Shown here: positions 1 to 5,157 of the stretch, in pieces
How positions within the stretch are numbered: the first letter of the stretch is position 1
How the letters are laid out: each line of letters begins with the position of its first letter
DNA from: CAJKWP01 sp964554475
Lineage (GTDB): Bacteria; Bacillota; Clostridia; Christensenellales; UBA1242
DNA: 5,226 bases
Assembly (NCBI GenBank): GCA_964554475.1
Contig: CAZKOT010000060.1
Coordinates: 1-5,226 of the forward strand
Direction of reading: 5' to 3'
Notes under the pieces: generated by a model
What the model was told of the DNA's origin: nothing
Database searches by the model: none
The model's input: the letters and a program-made list of their open reading frames with translations, nothing else
Made by a program: the position numbers and the translations under genes

Positions 1-11
1 TGCTTTAATTC

Positions 12-40
12 TTGACAATATGTTTTATTTAATGTATAAT
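12..40 (+). promoter_or_regulatory. Sigma-70/sigma-A promoter of the Met-Glu tRNA operon
   Basis: A TTGACA -35 box lies at 12-17 and a TATAAT -10 box at 35-40, separated by exactly 17 bp. Both hexamers are full consensus. Transcription would start at about 46-48, a few bases before the mature tRNA-Met at 53. This is the usual arrangement for a strong stable-RNA promoter. No operator is visible. Confidence 0.9.
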
Positions 41-52
41 TCACTGCATTAT

Positions 53-130
53 GGCGGTATAGCTCAGTTGGTTTAGAGCATTCGGTTCATACCCGAAAGG
101 TCGGTGGTTCGAGCCCACTTACCGCTACCA
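53..130 (+). tRNA. tRNA-Met (CAU), elongator type
   Basis: A complete cloverleaf can be drawn. The acceptor stem GGCGGTA (53-59) pairs with TACCGCT, closed by a G-U pair, and is followed by discriminator A and an encoded CCA (128-130). The anticodon stem TTCGG/CCGAA encloses the loop TTCATAC, with anticodon CAT at 88-90. It is not the initiator: there is no mismatched 1-72 pair and no run of three G-C pairs in the anticodon stem. The body closely follows Bacillus-type elongator tRNA-Met. A CAU tRNA read as Ile2 after lysidine modification is the alternative, but the acceptor stem fits Met better. The D loop is slightly long (10 nt). Confidence 0.93.
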
Positions 131-159
131 AGGTGCATTATTTAAAAATCCATGTGCCT
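131..159 (+). other. Hairpin in the spacer between the two tRNAs
   Basis: AGGTGCAT (131-138) can pair over 8 bp, two of them G-U, with ATGTGCCT (152-159), leaving a 13-nt loop. It starts directly after the CCA of tRNA-Met and has no following T-run, so it is not a terminator. It may shape 3' processing of the dicistronic precursor. It could also be chance, as the stem is only moderate. Confidence 0.35.
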
Positions 160-180
160 GCTAACAAAAAGCTTTTCTAT

Positions 181-255
181 GGTCCCGTGGTAAAGAGGTT
201 AATACATCGCCCTTTCACGGCGGAGTCAGGGGTTCAATTCCCCTCGGGATCACCA
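181..255 (+). tRNA. tRNA-Glu (UUC)
   Basis: The acceptor stem GGTCCCG (181-187) pairs with CGGGATC (245-251), followed by discriminator A and encoded CCA (253-255). The anticodon stem 207-211/219-223 encloses the loop CTTTCAC, with anticodon TTC at 214-216. The T arm AGGGG/CCCCT is intact with a TTCAATT loop. The sequence resembles Bacillota tRNA-Glu. It is the second gene of the tRNA operon, 50 nt after tRNA-Met and followed immediately by a terminator. Confidence 0.95.
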
Positions 256-288
256 AAAAAACCGCTCAAGATTTGAGCGATTTTTTTT
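255..288. terminator. Bidirectional intrinsic terminator between the tRNA operon and the lipoprotein gene
   Basis: CGCTCAA (263-269) pairs with TTGAGCG (273-279) around a 3-nt loop. The stem is followed by eight T (281-288) on the + strand and preceded by seven A (255-261), which read as T on the - strand. It therefore ends the rightward tRNA transcript and can also end the leftward transcript of the gene that stops at 302. The two transcription units converge here. Confidence 0.9.
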
Positions 289-301
289 AATTTACTTATT
301 A

Positions 302-1966
302 TTAATTTCCTGATAAATAATTCCCAATTTGTTGCATTGATGCAACCCAAAGTGCAAACATTCCAACTTTAAAAGTGTAGTCATCTTGTGGATTGTAGGG
401 ATCTTTTTCAACATCAAAAACAATTTCAAAAAATGAGCATCCTTTTTCTTCAAATTTTTCTTCATCAAAAACTGCAACTCCACCAAATTCATTACTTATC
501 GAAGGGATTACTTTATAATATTGAGAAATTTCGTAATTCATTAATTTTTCATCTGGAAATGCAAGTAAAAGCCCCTCGTCAATCAAATTATTAAAAGGTA
601 ACATTTCGTAAATTGATTCTCCACCACTAGGGTTTTTAAAACTTATTTGAGCAATACTTGCATTTGTTTCGTCAAATTTGCTTTCTAAAACAGTCGTGAT
701 TATTTGAGGTTCACTTTGAGAAAAAGAATTTGTTAAATGATTGTAAGCACGATAGTAAACGTTAATGTTTAACACCTTATTGCTAACAATATAAAACCAC
801 ATTTCATAAACATATGTATTTAAAATTGGCATTAAAGCCATGGATTGATATTCAGCATTTGGAATATGGTCAAATTGATTCCCAGCTATTTCTGAAATAA
901 AGAAATTTAATCCGGGATAATCTTCAAGGATTGTTGCGGGATAAACATCAAAAACACATTCAGTTAATGCAACCCCTAATGTTTCGTCATAAAATGGAAA
1001 ATTTTCTTCTTTAAATTCCTGCCAAATATATTCAATTAGTACTTTGTAGTGTTCCATGTCAAAATGATTTTCAACATTATCAAATTTTTGCTCGCCAATC
1101 ACACTGTAAAGCAAATATTTTGACATATTAAATGTTTCATCTTCCCCTTCACCTTCCCAGTCTATTTCGGAAATTTCATCTCCATCCCAAAGAACTCCTA
1201 AATCTTGTTGCCAATCTATTCCAACATAAGAAGCATATTTTGAATAATCAGTTTTTAAATTTGGCAACATACCAACCGCCTCGTCAACGTTCGCTTCGTT
1301 AAATATTGTAGGTTCTCTTCCAAGAAGAATTTCTAAAATTGCAACCTGAAGAGCGGGAGCATATGTTTCAATAAAATTATTGTAAAAAGACAAATAAGTT
1401 AATGCATTTGTTTTATAATGTTCGACTACACTTGTTGCTGAAGCGGAAGAGGTATTAATTACAAAATAGGGTCTTTGTTCACCTGAAGATTCAAATGACC
1501 AAAGCCATTCATTATTAGAAGTTTTATAAGCATTAAACAATTCTTCATCTTGATAGATTGAATATCTAACATCGTCAAGATAGTATACTTTGTTTTCATT
1601 ATAAAATTGAGTGTATTGTGAAGGATTTTCACTTGGCAATTCTCCATACACATCAAAATACAAATCAATTATTTCTTGTTCAAATGGTGTTCCTTCAAGA
1701 GTATCTATTGGAGGCAATCCGTCATAGTAGCCAAAACCTTGAATGGAAAATAATTTTCTTAAAACTTCTTTTGAAAAATTTAAATAATAATCACTCATAG
1801 GAAATTCTGGCGGTCTATAATTTGTTTTAAAACCGGCAATATTTCCCAAATAATTGATGTTTATGTCAAGATCACTTTCCATATACATACAGCCACTAGA
1901 AAAAAACATTGTAAAAACCAACAATGTGGAAAGTATAATTTTAAAAAAATATTTTTTAAATTTCAC
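302..1966 (-). CDS. Secreted lipoprotein of unknown family, 554 aa
   Basis: The N terminus is a typical lipoprotein signal: basic residues Lys2, Lys4, Lys5 and Lys9, a hydrophobic core at about 10-22, then SSG and Cys26, the expected lipidated residue. The position -3 residue is Ser rather than the preferred Leu, so the lipobox is relaxed. No other membrane segment is evident, so the mature protein should sit anchored outside the membrane. The mature part is acidic and rich in aromatic residues. The middle looks mostly helical, and roughly the last 150 residues look beta-rich. I recognise no enzymatic or binding motif and assign no function. The start is GTG (1964-1966): an in-frame TAA lies 12 bases upstream and the signal peptide needs this start. 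No Shine-Dalgarno sequence precedes it. The gene is 134 bp downstream of deoB with its own promoter and ends at a shared terminator. Confidence 0.88.
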   Translation of the reverse strand: MKFKKYFFKIILSTLLVFTMFFSSGCMYMESDLDININYLGNIAGFKTNYRPPEFPMSDYYLNFSKEVLRKLFSIQGFGYYDGLPPIDTLEGTPFEQEIIDLYFDVYGELPSENPSQYTQFYNENKVYYLDDVRYSIYQDEELFNAYKTSNNEWLWSFESSGEQRPYFVINTSSASATSVVEHYKTNALTYLSFYNNFIETYAPALQVAILEILLGREPTIFNEANVDEAVGMLPNLKTDYSKYASYVGIDWQQDLGVLWDGDEISEIDWEGEGEDETFNMSKYLLYSVIGEQKFDNVENHFDMEHYKVLIEYIWQEFKEENFPFYDETLGVALTECVFDVYPATILEDYPGLNFFISEIAGNQFDHIPNAEYQSMALMPILNTYVYEMWFYIVSNKVLNINVYYRAYNHLTNSFSQSEPQIITTVLESKFDETNASIAQISFKNPSGGESIYEMLPFNNLIDEGLLLAFPDEKLMNYEISQYYKVIPSISNEFGGVAVFDEEKFEEKGCSFFEIVFDVEKDPYNPQDDYTFKVGMFALWVASMQQIGNYLSGN

Positions 1967-1972
1967 ATTTAT

Positions 1973-2001
1973 ATTTTAACATTAAAAAAACATTTTATCA
2001 A
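1973..2001 (-). promoter_or_regulatory. Promoter of the lipoprotein gene, possibly giving a leaderless mRNA
   Basis: On the - strand a TTGATA box (plus coordinates 1996-2001) is followed after exactly 17 bp by TAAAAT (1973-1978). Only six bases separate the -10 box from the GTG start codon at 1966. The expected start of transcription, about 7 nt past the -10 box, therefore falls on or next to the start codon. This fits the absence of a Shine-Dalgarno sequence. Each hexamer is one mismatch from consensus. Confidence 0.6.
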
Positions 2002-2017
2002 ATAATTTAAGAGTAAA

Positions 2018-2052
2018 TTAATTATGTGCTCTATAGTTAAATGCATAATTAA
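2018..2052. repeat. AT-rich inverted repeat between deoB and the lipoprotein gene
   Basis: TTAATTATG (2018-2026) is the reverse complement of CATAATTAA (2044-2052), with 17 bases between. It lies just upstream of the -35 box of the lipoprotein promoter, downstream of the deoB stop. It could be an operator or part of a weak 3' structure for deoB. No T-run follows on the - strand, so it is not a standard terminator. In such AT-rich DNA chance is a real alternative. I see no canonical terminator for deoB in 1967-2100. Confidence 0.3.
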
Positions 2053-2100
2053 ATTCTGTTAAATTGTATTTTTATTTTAAACATTCTTAAATAAAAAAAT

Positions 2101-3255
2101 TTAATCCATTAATTTTTTAATAAATGAGCCCTTATATTTCTCAATACAAAAATAATCCAAAATAGATTTTGAAATATTATTAAAACCATTTAATGTTCCT
2201 AAATTCACTCCTGCTTTTAAACCTTTTCCGTAAATTAAAAGCGGAACATATTCTCTTGAATGGTCAGTGCTTTTTGTAACCGGGTCACAACCGTGGTCAG
2301 CGGTAATAATTAATATATCATTTTTTGAAAGTTCGGGTAAAAATTCCAAAAGTTTCTCATCAATCTTCATCAGTGAATCAGCATAACCTTGTGGGTCATT
2401 TCTATGCCCAAAAAGAGTGTCGGTATCACACAAATTCACAAATACTAGACCCCGAAAATTTTTATTTGCAACTTTAATTAATGAATTTAATACTTCATCG
2501 TTTGTTTTTGCCTCAATTTTTTGAGTGATTCCCTGTCCGCAAAAAATCTCATCTATTTTCCCAATAGAAAAAACTTTATATTCAGCTTCTTTCATTTTGT
2601 CAAGCATAGATTTTTCTGGTGGGAGCAAAGCATAATCACGTCGGTTTTTAGTTCTTGTAAAATTACCTTTTGTTCCAATAAATGGTCTTGCAATAATTCT
2701 TGAAACATTAAATTCATTTTTTGCAACTTCCCTTGCTTTTTTACAAACCTCGTACAATTTTTCAAGACCAAAAATTTCTTCGTGTGCCGCAATTTGAAGC
2801 ACACTGTCAGCAGAAGTGTAAAGAATAGGTTTTTTTGTTTTTACATGTTTTTGACCAAGTCTTGAAATAATTTCAGTTCCACTTGCAACTTCATTTCCCA
2901 AAAACTTACATCCACAAGCATTTTCAAGTTCTTTGACAAACTCTTTAGGAAATCCTTTTGGGAAAGTTGGATAAGGATCTTTCATAACAATTCCAGCAAT
3001 TTCATAATGTCCCGCAGTGCTATCTTTTGCAAAAGTTAATTCTTTCATTCTGCCAAAACTACCCTTAAGCTTTGCCTTATATGGTAATTCCACACCATCA
3101 ATTGAATTTAACCCAAGTGAAGTTAGAACAGGTAAAAAAATTTTTGAATTTTGAACTAAATGAAGATAAGTATTACTACCCTCATCATCAAATTCTTTTG
3201 CATCGGGCAACTGTCCAATTCCAAATCCATCAATAACAACCAAAAAAACTCTCAT
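2101..3255 (-). CDS. deoB: Phosphopentomutase DeoB, 384 aa
   Basis: DeoB interconverts ribose 1-phosphate and ribose 5-phosphate (also the deoxy forms), linking nucleoside phosphorolysis to the pentose phosphate pathway. It is a cytosolic, Mn2+-dependent member of the alkaline phosphatase superfamily. The metal ligands known from the Bacillus cereus enzyme are all present: Asp9 in IDGFG, Asp279 and His284 in the DTLFGH stretch, Asp320-His321 in TADHG, and His332 in TDHSREY. Other conserved blocks are ASGTEI, YTSADSVLQIAAHEE and ARPFIG. The phosphorylated Thr85 of B. cereus aligns with Ser79 in KDSTAGH. Length is close to the usual 390 or so, so the gene is complete. The start is taken at ATG 3253-3255: a GGAGG site ends 5 nt before it, whereas a TTG one codon upstream would lie only 2 nt from that site. 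No purine nucleoside phosphorylase or other deo gene is adjacent. No clear promoter was found in the very A-rich upstream stretch. Confidence 0.97.
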   Translation of the reverse strand: MRVFLVVIDGFGIGQLPDAKEFDDEGSNTYLHLVQNSKIFLPVLTSLGLNSIDGVELPYKAKLKGSFGRMKELTFAKDSTAGHYEIAGIVMKDPYPTFPKGFPKEFVKELENACGCKFLGNEVASGTEIISRLGQKHVKTKKPILYTSADSVLQIAAHEEIFGLEKLYEVCKKAREVAKNEFNVSRIIARPFIGTKGNFTRTKNRRDYALLPPEKSMLDKMKEAEYKVFSIGKIDEIFCGQGITQKIEAKTNDEVLNSLIKVANKNFRGLVFVNLCDTDTLFGHRNDPQGYADSLMKIDEKLLEFLPELSKNDILIITADHGCDPVTKSTDHSREYVPLLIYGKGLKAGVNLGTLNGFNNISKSILDYFCIEKYKGSFIKKLMD

Positions 3256-3260
3256 CAATG

Positions 3261-3265
3261 CCTCC
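3261..3265 (-). promoter_or_regulatory. Ribosome binding site of deoB (decides the start)
   Basis: GGAGG on the - strand lies 5 nt before ATG 3255 and only 2 nt before the in-frame TTG at 3258. The spacing favours the ATG, making the protein begin MRVFLVVIDGFG. Confidence 0.85.
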
Positions 3266-3449
3266 GAAAAAAATAAAAAAAAACAAAAAAAATCTAAAAA
3301 AATATTTTAATTAATTATAAAAAATAAAAAATGTTTTTTTTTAGTTTAACACATAAAAGAAAAAAAGAGCAATTAAAAAAATAATAATTATTTATTATAA
3401 AATATTACGAATTTATAAGATAAAGAAAACCAAAGAAACCTACAATTTC

Positions 3450-3478
3450 TTGACAGGTAATAATTTTTCAACTATAAT
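3450..3478 (+). promoter_or_regulatory. Full-consensus sigma-A promoter of the small-protein gene
   Basis: TTGACA (3450-3455), a 17-bp spacer and TATAAT (3473-3478) form a perfect promoter. Transcription would start near 3485, only about 14 nt before the start codon, so the leader is just long enough to hold the ribosome binding site. The rest of 3259-3449, between this promoter and deoB, is A/T runs with no gene that I can see. Confidence 0.92.
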
Positions 3479-3488
3479 CACAATAATT

Positions 3489-3494
3489 AGGAGG
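3489..3494 (+). promoter_or_regulatory. Strong ribosome binding site of the small-protein gene
   Basis: AGGAGG lies four bases before ATG 3499-3501. It matches the full anti-Shine-Dalgarno core and fixes the start of the 59-codon gene. Confidence 0.9.
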
Positions 3495-3498
3495 AATT

Positions 3499-3678
3499 AT
3501 GTTAAAAGAAATTATTGAAAAAAACGTTACTGTTAGTATTTCTAGTTTTTCAGGTTCTCCAAGCAAAAATTATTATGGTTTCGTAGTTGATGTTAATGAA
3601 AAATTATTGAAACTAAAAATGAAAAAAGAAACAATAATAATACCGCTAAAAAATATTATTGAAATAAAATTTAAATAA
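3499..3678 (+). CDS. Small protein, 59 aa, likely Sm/SH3-like beta barrel
   Basis: The frame runs ATG to TAA and starts MLKEIIEKNVTVSIS. It is supported as real by a consensus promoter 20 bases upstream and an AGGAGG site 4 nt before the start. The residue pattern suggests five short beta strands: about 9-16 (VTVSISS), 25-32 (YGFVVDV), 35-41 (LLKLKM), 45-50 (TIIIPL) and 53-58 (IIEIKF), separated by short turns, with an N-terminal helix of about 8 residues. A Gly-hydrophobic strand, then IIIPLKNIIEI, is typical of Sm/Hfq-like and other small SH3-like barrels, which often bind RNA; this is inference from pattern only. It is basic and has no signal peptide or membrane segment. It is divergent from deoB. 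No clear terminator follows, so the transcript may continue toward tRNA-Thr. Confidence 0.85.
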   Translation: MLKEIIEKNVTVSISSFSGSPSKNYYGFVVDVNEKLLKLKMKKETIIIPLKNIIEIKFK

Positions 3679-3996
3679 TTTTATTAACAGAAGTTTAACC
3701 CAAAACAGTTTGTTTGTTAAAAAAAATTTTTTATATTTAAAAAAAAATTTTAACAGTAATTATTATTAACACTAAAAGATTGTATTAGCATTATACCTTA
3801 AAGGAAATATTAGTCTACCAGAAATTAAAATAAGCATGAAAAAAAATTAAACAAACAAGTCAGTCAAAACTAAATAAATAGTACTTAATCAAAAATTTTG
3901 TAATAAAATTTCAAAAATCAAAATAAATCTTAAAAAACTTAATCGAAAAATTAGTCAAAACTTAAAAATCAAAATTATCAACAGAAATGCTTTAAT
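3679..3996 (+). other. Gene-free A-rich stretch with short direct repeats
   Basis: No credible gene or structured RNA is visible in these 318 bases. The + strand is rich in A and very poor in G. The right part carries short repeats in one orientation: AGTCAAAACT at 3862-3871 and 3953-3962, AAAAATCAAAAT at 3913-3924 and 3964-3975, and ACTTAATC followed by an A-run at 3883 and 3937. TCAAAA occurs six times between 3864 and 3974. The stretch may be the 3' untranslated region of the small gene and leader of tRNA-Thr. A regulatory role is possible but unsupported. Confidence 0.5.
3766..3794 (+). promoter_or_regulatory. Weak promoter candidate upstream of tRNA-Thr
   Basis: TTAACA (3766-3771) and CATTAT (3789-3794) are separated by 17 bp. 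The -35 box has one mismatch and the -10 box two. It would give tRNA-Thr a precursor leader of almost 200 nt, which is long. No better promoter was found nearer the tRNA, so read-through from 3450-3478 is the other option. Confidence 0.25.
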
Positions 3997-4071
3997 GCTG
4001 ATGTAGCACAGTGGTAGTGCACCGCCTTGGTAAGGCGGAGGTCATGGGTTCAAGCCCCATCATCAGCTCCA
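3997..4071 (+). tRNA. tRNA-Thr (GGU)
   Basis: The acceptor stem GCTGATG (3997-4003) pairs fully with CATCAGC (4061-4067), followed by discriminator T and encoded CCA (4069-4071). The anticodon stem CCGCC/GGCGG encloses TTGGTAA, with anticodon GGT at 4029-4031, reading ACU and ACC. The T arm ATGGG/CCCAT is intact. The sequence is like Clostridia tRNA-Thr(GGU). It is a lone tRNA, followed 3 nt later by a terminator. Confidence 0.95.
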
Positions 4072-4074
4072 ATG

Positions 4075-4100
4075 AAAGTGCCTAAAATGGGCACTTTTTT
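4075..4100 (+). terminator. Intrinsic terminator of tRNA-Thr
   Basis: AAAGTGCC (4075-4082) pairs with GGCACTTT (4090-4097) around a 7-nt loop, and the right arm merges into a six-T run (4095-4100). It ends the rightward tRNA transcript. Confidence 0.88.
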
Positions 4101-4264
4101 ATTTCCTAAAATTACTCAAAAAATCATTTCCAGTATTTTTTCTCATATTTCCAGTAAAATTTAAAGCATGAAAAAATCCCGAAAGTTCATTACAAACTTT
4201 CGGGTTTTTAATTTTTTAATATTTCCAAAAATCGTTCTAAAACTATCTAAAACCACCCTAAAAT
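4081..4264. repeat. Cluster of short direct repeats beside tRNA-Thr
   Basis: CCTAAAAT occurs at 4081, 4105 and 4257. ATTTCCAGTA occurs at 4126-4135 and 4147-4156, exactly 21 bp (two helical turns) apart, and its core ATTTCC again at 4101 and 4221. CTAAAA recurs at 4237, 4247 and 4258, at 10-11 bp steps. CAGTAAAAT is at 4152 and again at 4275. Helical phasing suggests protein binding. The position between a tRNA 3' end and cargo-like genes recalls arm-type integrase sites, but no integrase gene and no second copy of the tRNA 3' end is in the window. Confidence 0.4.
4171..4209. terminator. Bidirectional intrinsic terminator ending the barstar operon
   Basis: A perfect 10-bp stem, CCCGAAAGTT (4178-4187) with AACTTTCGGG (4195-4204), has a 7-nt loop. 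Five T follow on the + strand (4205-4209) and six A precede (4171-4176), so it works on either strand. The leftward barstar operon most likely ends here, about 130-150 bp after its last codon; on the + strand it backs up the tRNA-Thr terminator. Confidence 0.9.
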
Positions 4265-4366
4265 GACTAGTTGGCAGTAAAATGCAAGTATTTTATTAAA
4301 ATCTATTTTAGTAGGTTTTGAGGAATTATGCTAATCTTTAAACGAAGCTTTAAATTTTTCTGGATA

Positions 4367-4373
4367 TTTTTTT
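4367..4373 (-). other. Seven-A run at the second barstar frameshift
   Basis: On the - strand ATG is followed by seven A and then TATCC. Six A would join the barstar frame to YPEKFKASFKD and a TAG stop at 4331. With seven the frame ends ISRKI at 4350. Confidence 0.6.
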
Positions 4374-4540
4374 CATTGCGTCTATAAAGCAATTAAGAAT
4401 TAGCGTTATTGTTTTTTTATTATAATCATTTTCTTTTTTATTGAAGCCAATAAACACAATTTCACATAGAGTTTGAACAAAACCAGTTAACATATCCCAC
4501 AAAGCATCTGCATTTTTACCAAACCAATCAGGTAACCCCA

Positions 4541-4548
4541 TTTTTTTT
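4541..4548 (-). other. Eight-A run and slippery heptamer in the barstar gene
   Basis: The reading frame is CAA-AAA-AAA-TGG, so 4547-4541 form A-AAA-AAA, the X-XXY-YYZ pattern of a -1 slippery site. A -1 slip, or a transcript with nine A, continues into ATG-GGG-TTA-CCT, the correct barstar frame. No strong downstream hairpin or upstream Shine-Dalgarno-like stimulator is obvious. Confidence 0.7.
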
Positions 4549-4615
4549 GTAAAACATCATAAAATTCTTCAGCCCAATTAAATTCATTTCTATTAAATTC
4601 ATACTTCATATTTTT

Positions 4616-4619
4616 CTCC
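4616..4619 (-). promoter_or_regulatory. Ribosome binding site of the barstar-like gene
   Basis: GGAG lies 6 nt before ATG 4609 on the - strand. It marks 4609, and not the internal ATG at 4541, as the true start, because the internal one follows an A-run and has no such site. Confidence 0.75.
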
Positions 4620-4668
4620 AAACCTGACAAAAAAGTTGCAAATATTTTCTTTTCCGTAAATATAATAA

Positions 4669-5157
4669 TTATTTAATCACTTTCAAATCATCTATTTTTA
4701 CTGATATGCAATCTCCATAATACTCGCCATTTTTGTCTATCCCAGAAAAATCTACTTCAATATAATCTTGAACAGCATTGGCATTCATTACGCAGCCAGT
4801 ATCGTCTTTGTGAATTCCAAATTTTGTGTACTTTTCATTTTCAACCAATAATTCAACCATTTCATACTCTTTAATCTTAACTGGTTCAATTTTACTTTTA
4901 GCTTTTTTCAAAATTTTATCAATGTTTGTTTCTAATTCTCTTTTCATCTCTTCGGGCAATTGTTCTTTTTCAACATTTATATCGGTTTGTCTAATATTTT
5001 TTACTACTACAAAATCTCCAATATTTTTTGGATTAAAAAACAAAACATTTAATGTTTCGCCTAATTTTTCTAACACAATGCCATGCATATCTTTGCTTAG
5101 ATTATGTTTTAAATATGGTTTTTCGTTTATTATTTTTATCAATTCAAATTTTTTCAT
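4669..5157 (-). CDS. Protein of 162 aa with a duplicated SH3-like (DUF4926-like) half; putative immunity protein
   Basis: The protein has no signal peptide or membrane segment and should be cytosolic. It contains two similar halves. Residues 4-62 read FELIKIINEK... NLSKDMHGIVLE... ending DINV; residues 98-162 read YEMVELLVEN... GIHKDDTGCVMN... ending DLKVIK. Each has a lead strand, a Lys-Asp-x-x-Gly turn (22-26 and 117-121), then beta strands and a closing strand. The second half resembles the small SH3-like DUF4926 fold (KxDxGxV, then VDF), by pattern only. A charged, probably helical linker (about 66-95) joins them. The start ATG directly follows the TAA of the upstream gene with no gap, pointing to translational coupling; a GGAG 11 nt and a GGA 5 nt upstream may help. 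The barstar-like gene follows 59 nt later. An immunity role is inferred from that neighbour only. Confidence 0.85.
   Translation of the reverse strand: MKKFELIKIINEKPYLKHNLSKDMHGIVLEKLGETLNVLFFNPKNIGDFVVVKNIRQTDINVEKEQLPEEMKRELETNIDKILKKAKSKIEPVKIKEYEMVELLVENEKYTKFGIHKDDTGCVMNANAVQDYIEVDFSGIDKNGEYYGDCISVKIDDLKVIK

Larger units (their letters stand above)
4331..4609 (-). pseudogene. Barstar-family inhibitor gene with two A-tract frameshifts
   Basis: Barstar proteins bind and block barnase-type ribonucleases in the cytoplasm. Translation from ATG 4609, with GGAG 6 nt upstream, gives 23 residues (MKYEFNRNEF... YDVLQKK), then leaves frame at an 8-A run (4541-4548) and stops at 4487-4489. The next frame carries the family signature LPDWFGKNADALWDMLTG up to a TAA at 4350. 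After a 7-A run (4367-4373), a third frame continues YPEKFKASFKD to TAG 4331-4333, a natural-looking last strand. One A added to the first run and one removed from the second give a 92-residue protein, against about 90 for barstar. Asp35, Trp38 and Asp39, the barnase-contacting residues, are kept, and Tyr29 is replaced by Trp29. The unshifted central piece (4350-4541) has an ATG but no ribosome site. It could be a fresh pseudogene, a slippage-expressed gene or a sequence error. It is last in the leftward operon, 59 nt after the 162-aa gene. Confidence 0.85.

Noticed and set aside
2070..2099. AT-only inverted repeat downstream of deoB as a terminator
   Set aside because: The stem is only A-T pairs and there is no T-run after it on the - strand.
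2521..2703. Small + strand frame inside deoB, and similar frames at 388-594, 1618-1800, 1459-1668, 292-492 and 2592-2804
   Set aside because: They lie within clearly conserved or continuous longer genes and lack their own signals.
3314..3319. TATAAT on the - strand upstream of deoB as its -10 box
   Set aside because: No reasonable -35 hexamer lies 16-18 bp upstream, and such hexamers are expected often in this A/T-run stretch.
3710..3750. Palindrome-like A and T runs after the small gene as a terminator
   Set aside because: The pairing is low-complexity A against T with no G-C core and no defined hairpin.
3975..3983. TTATCAACA, close to a DnaA box
   Set aside because: It is a single copy with one mismatch, with no DnaA-box cluster or replication gene nearby; chance is likely in AT-rich DNA.
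3044..4071. A direct duplication of the tRNA-Thr 3' end as an attachment site
   Set aside because: No second copy of the terminal tRNA-Thr sequence was found in the window, so att sites are not called.
4101..4210. A small RNA between the two hairpins after tRNA-Thr
   Set aside because: No promoter is visible between them; the second hairpin is better explained as the terminator of the leftward operon.
4350..4541. A 63-codon ATG-started frame as a free-standing gene
   Set aside because: It lacks a ribosome site and begins in the middle of a barstar domain; the N-terminal part is found in another frame just upstream, with a proper GGAG site.
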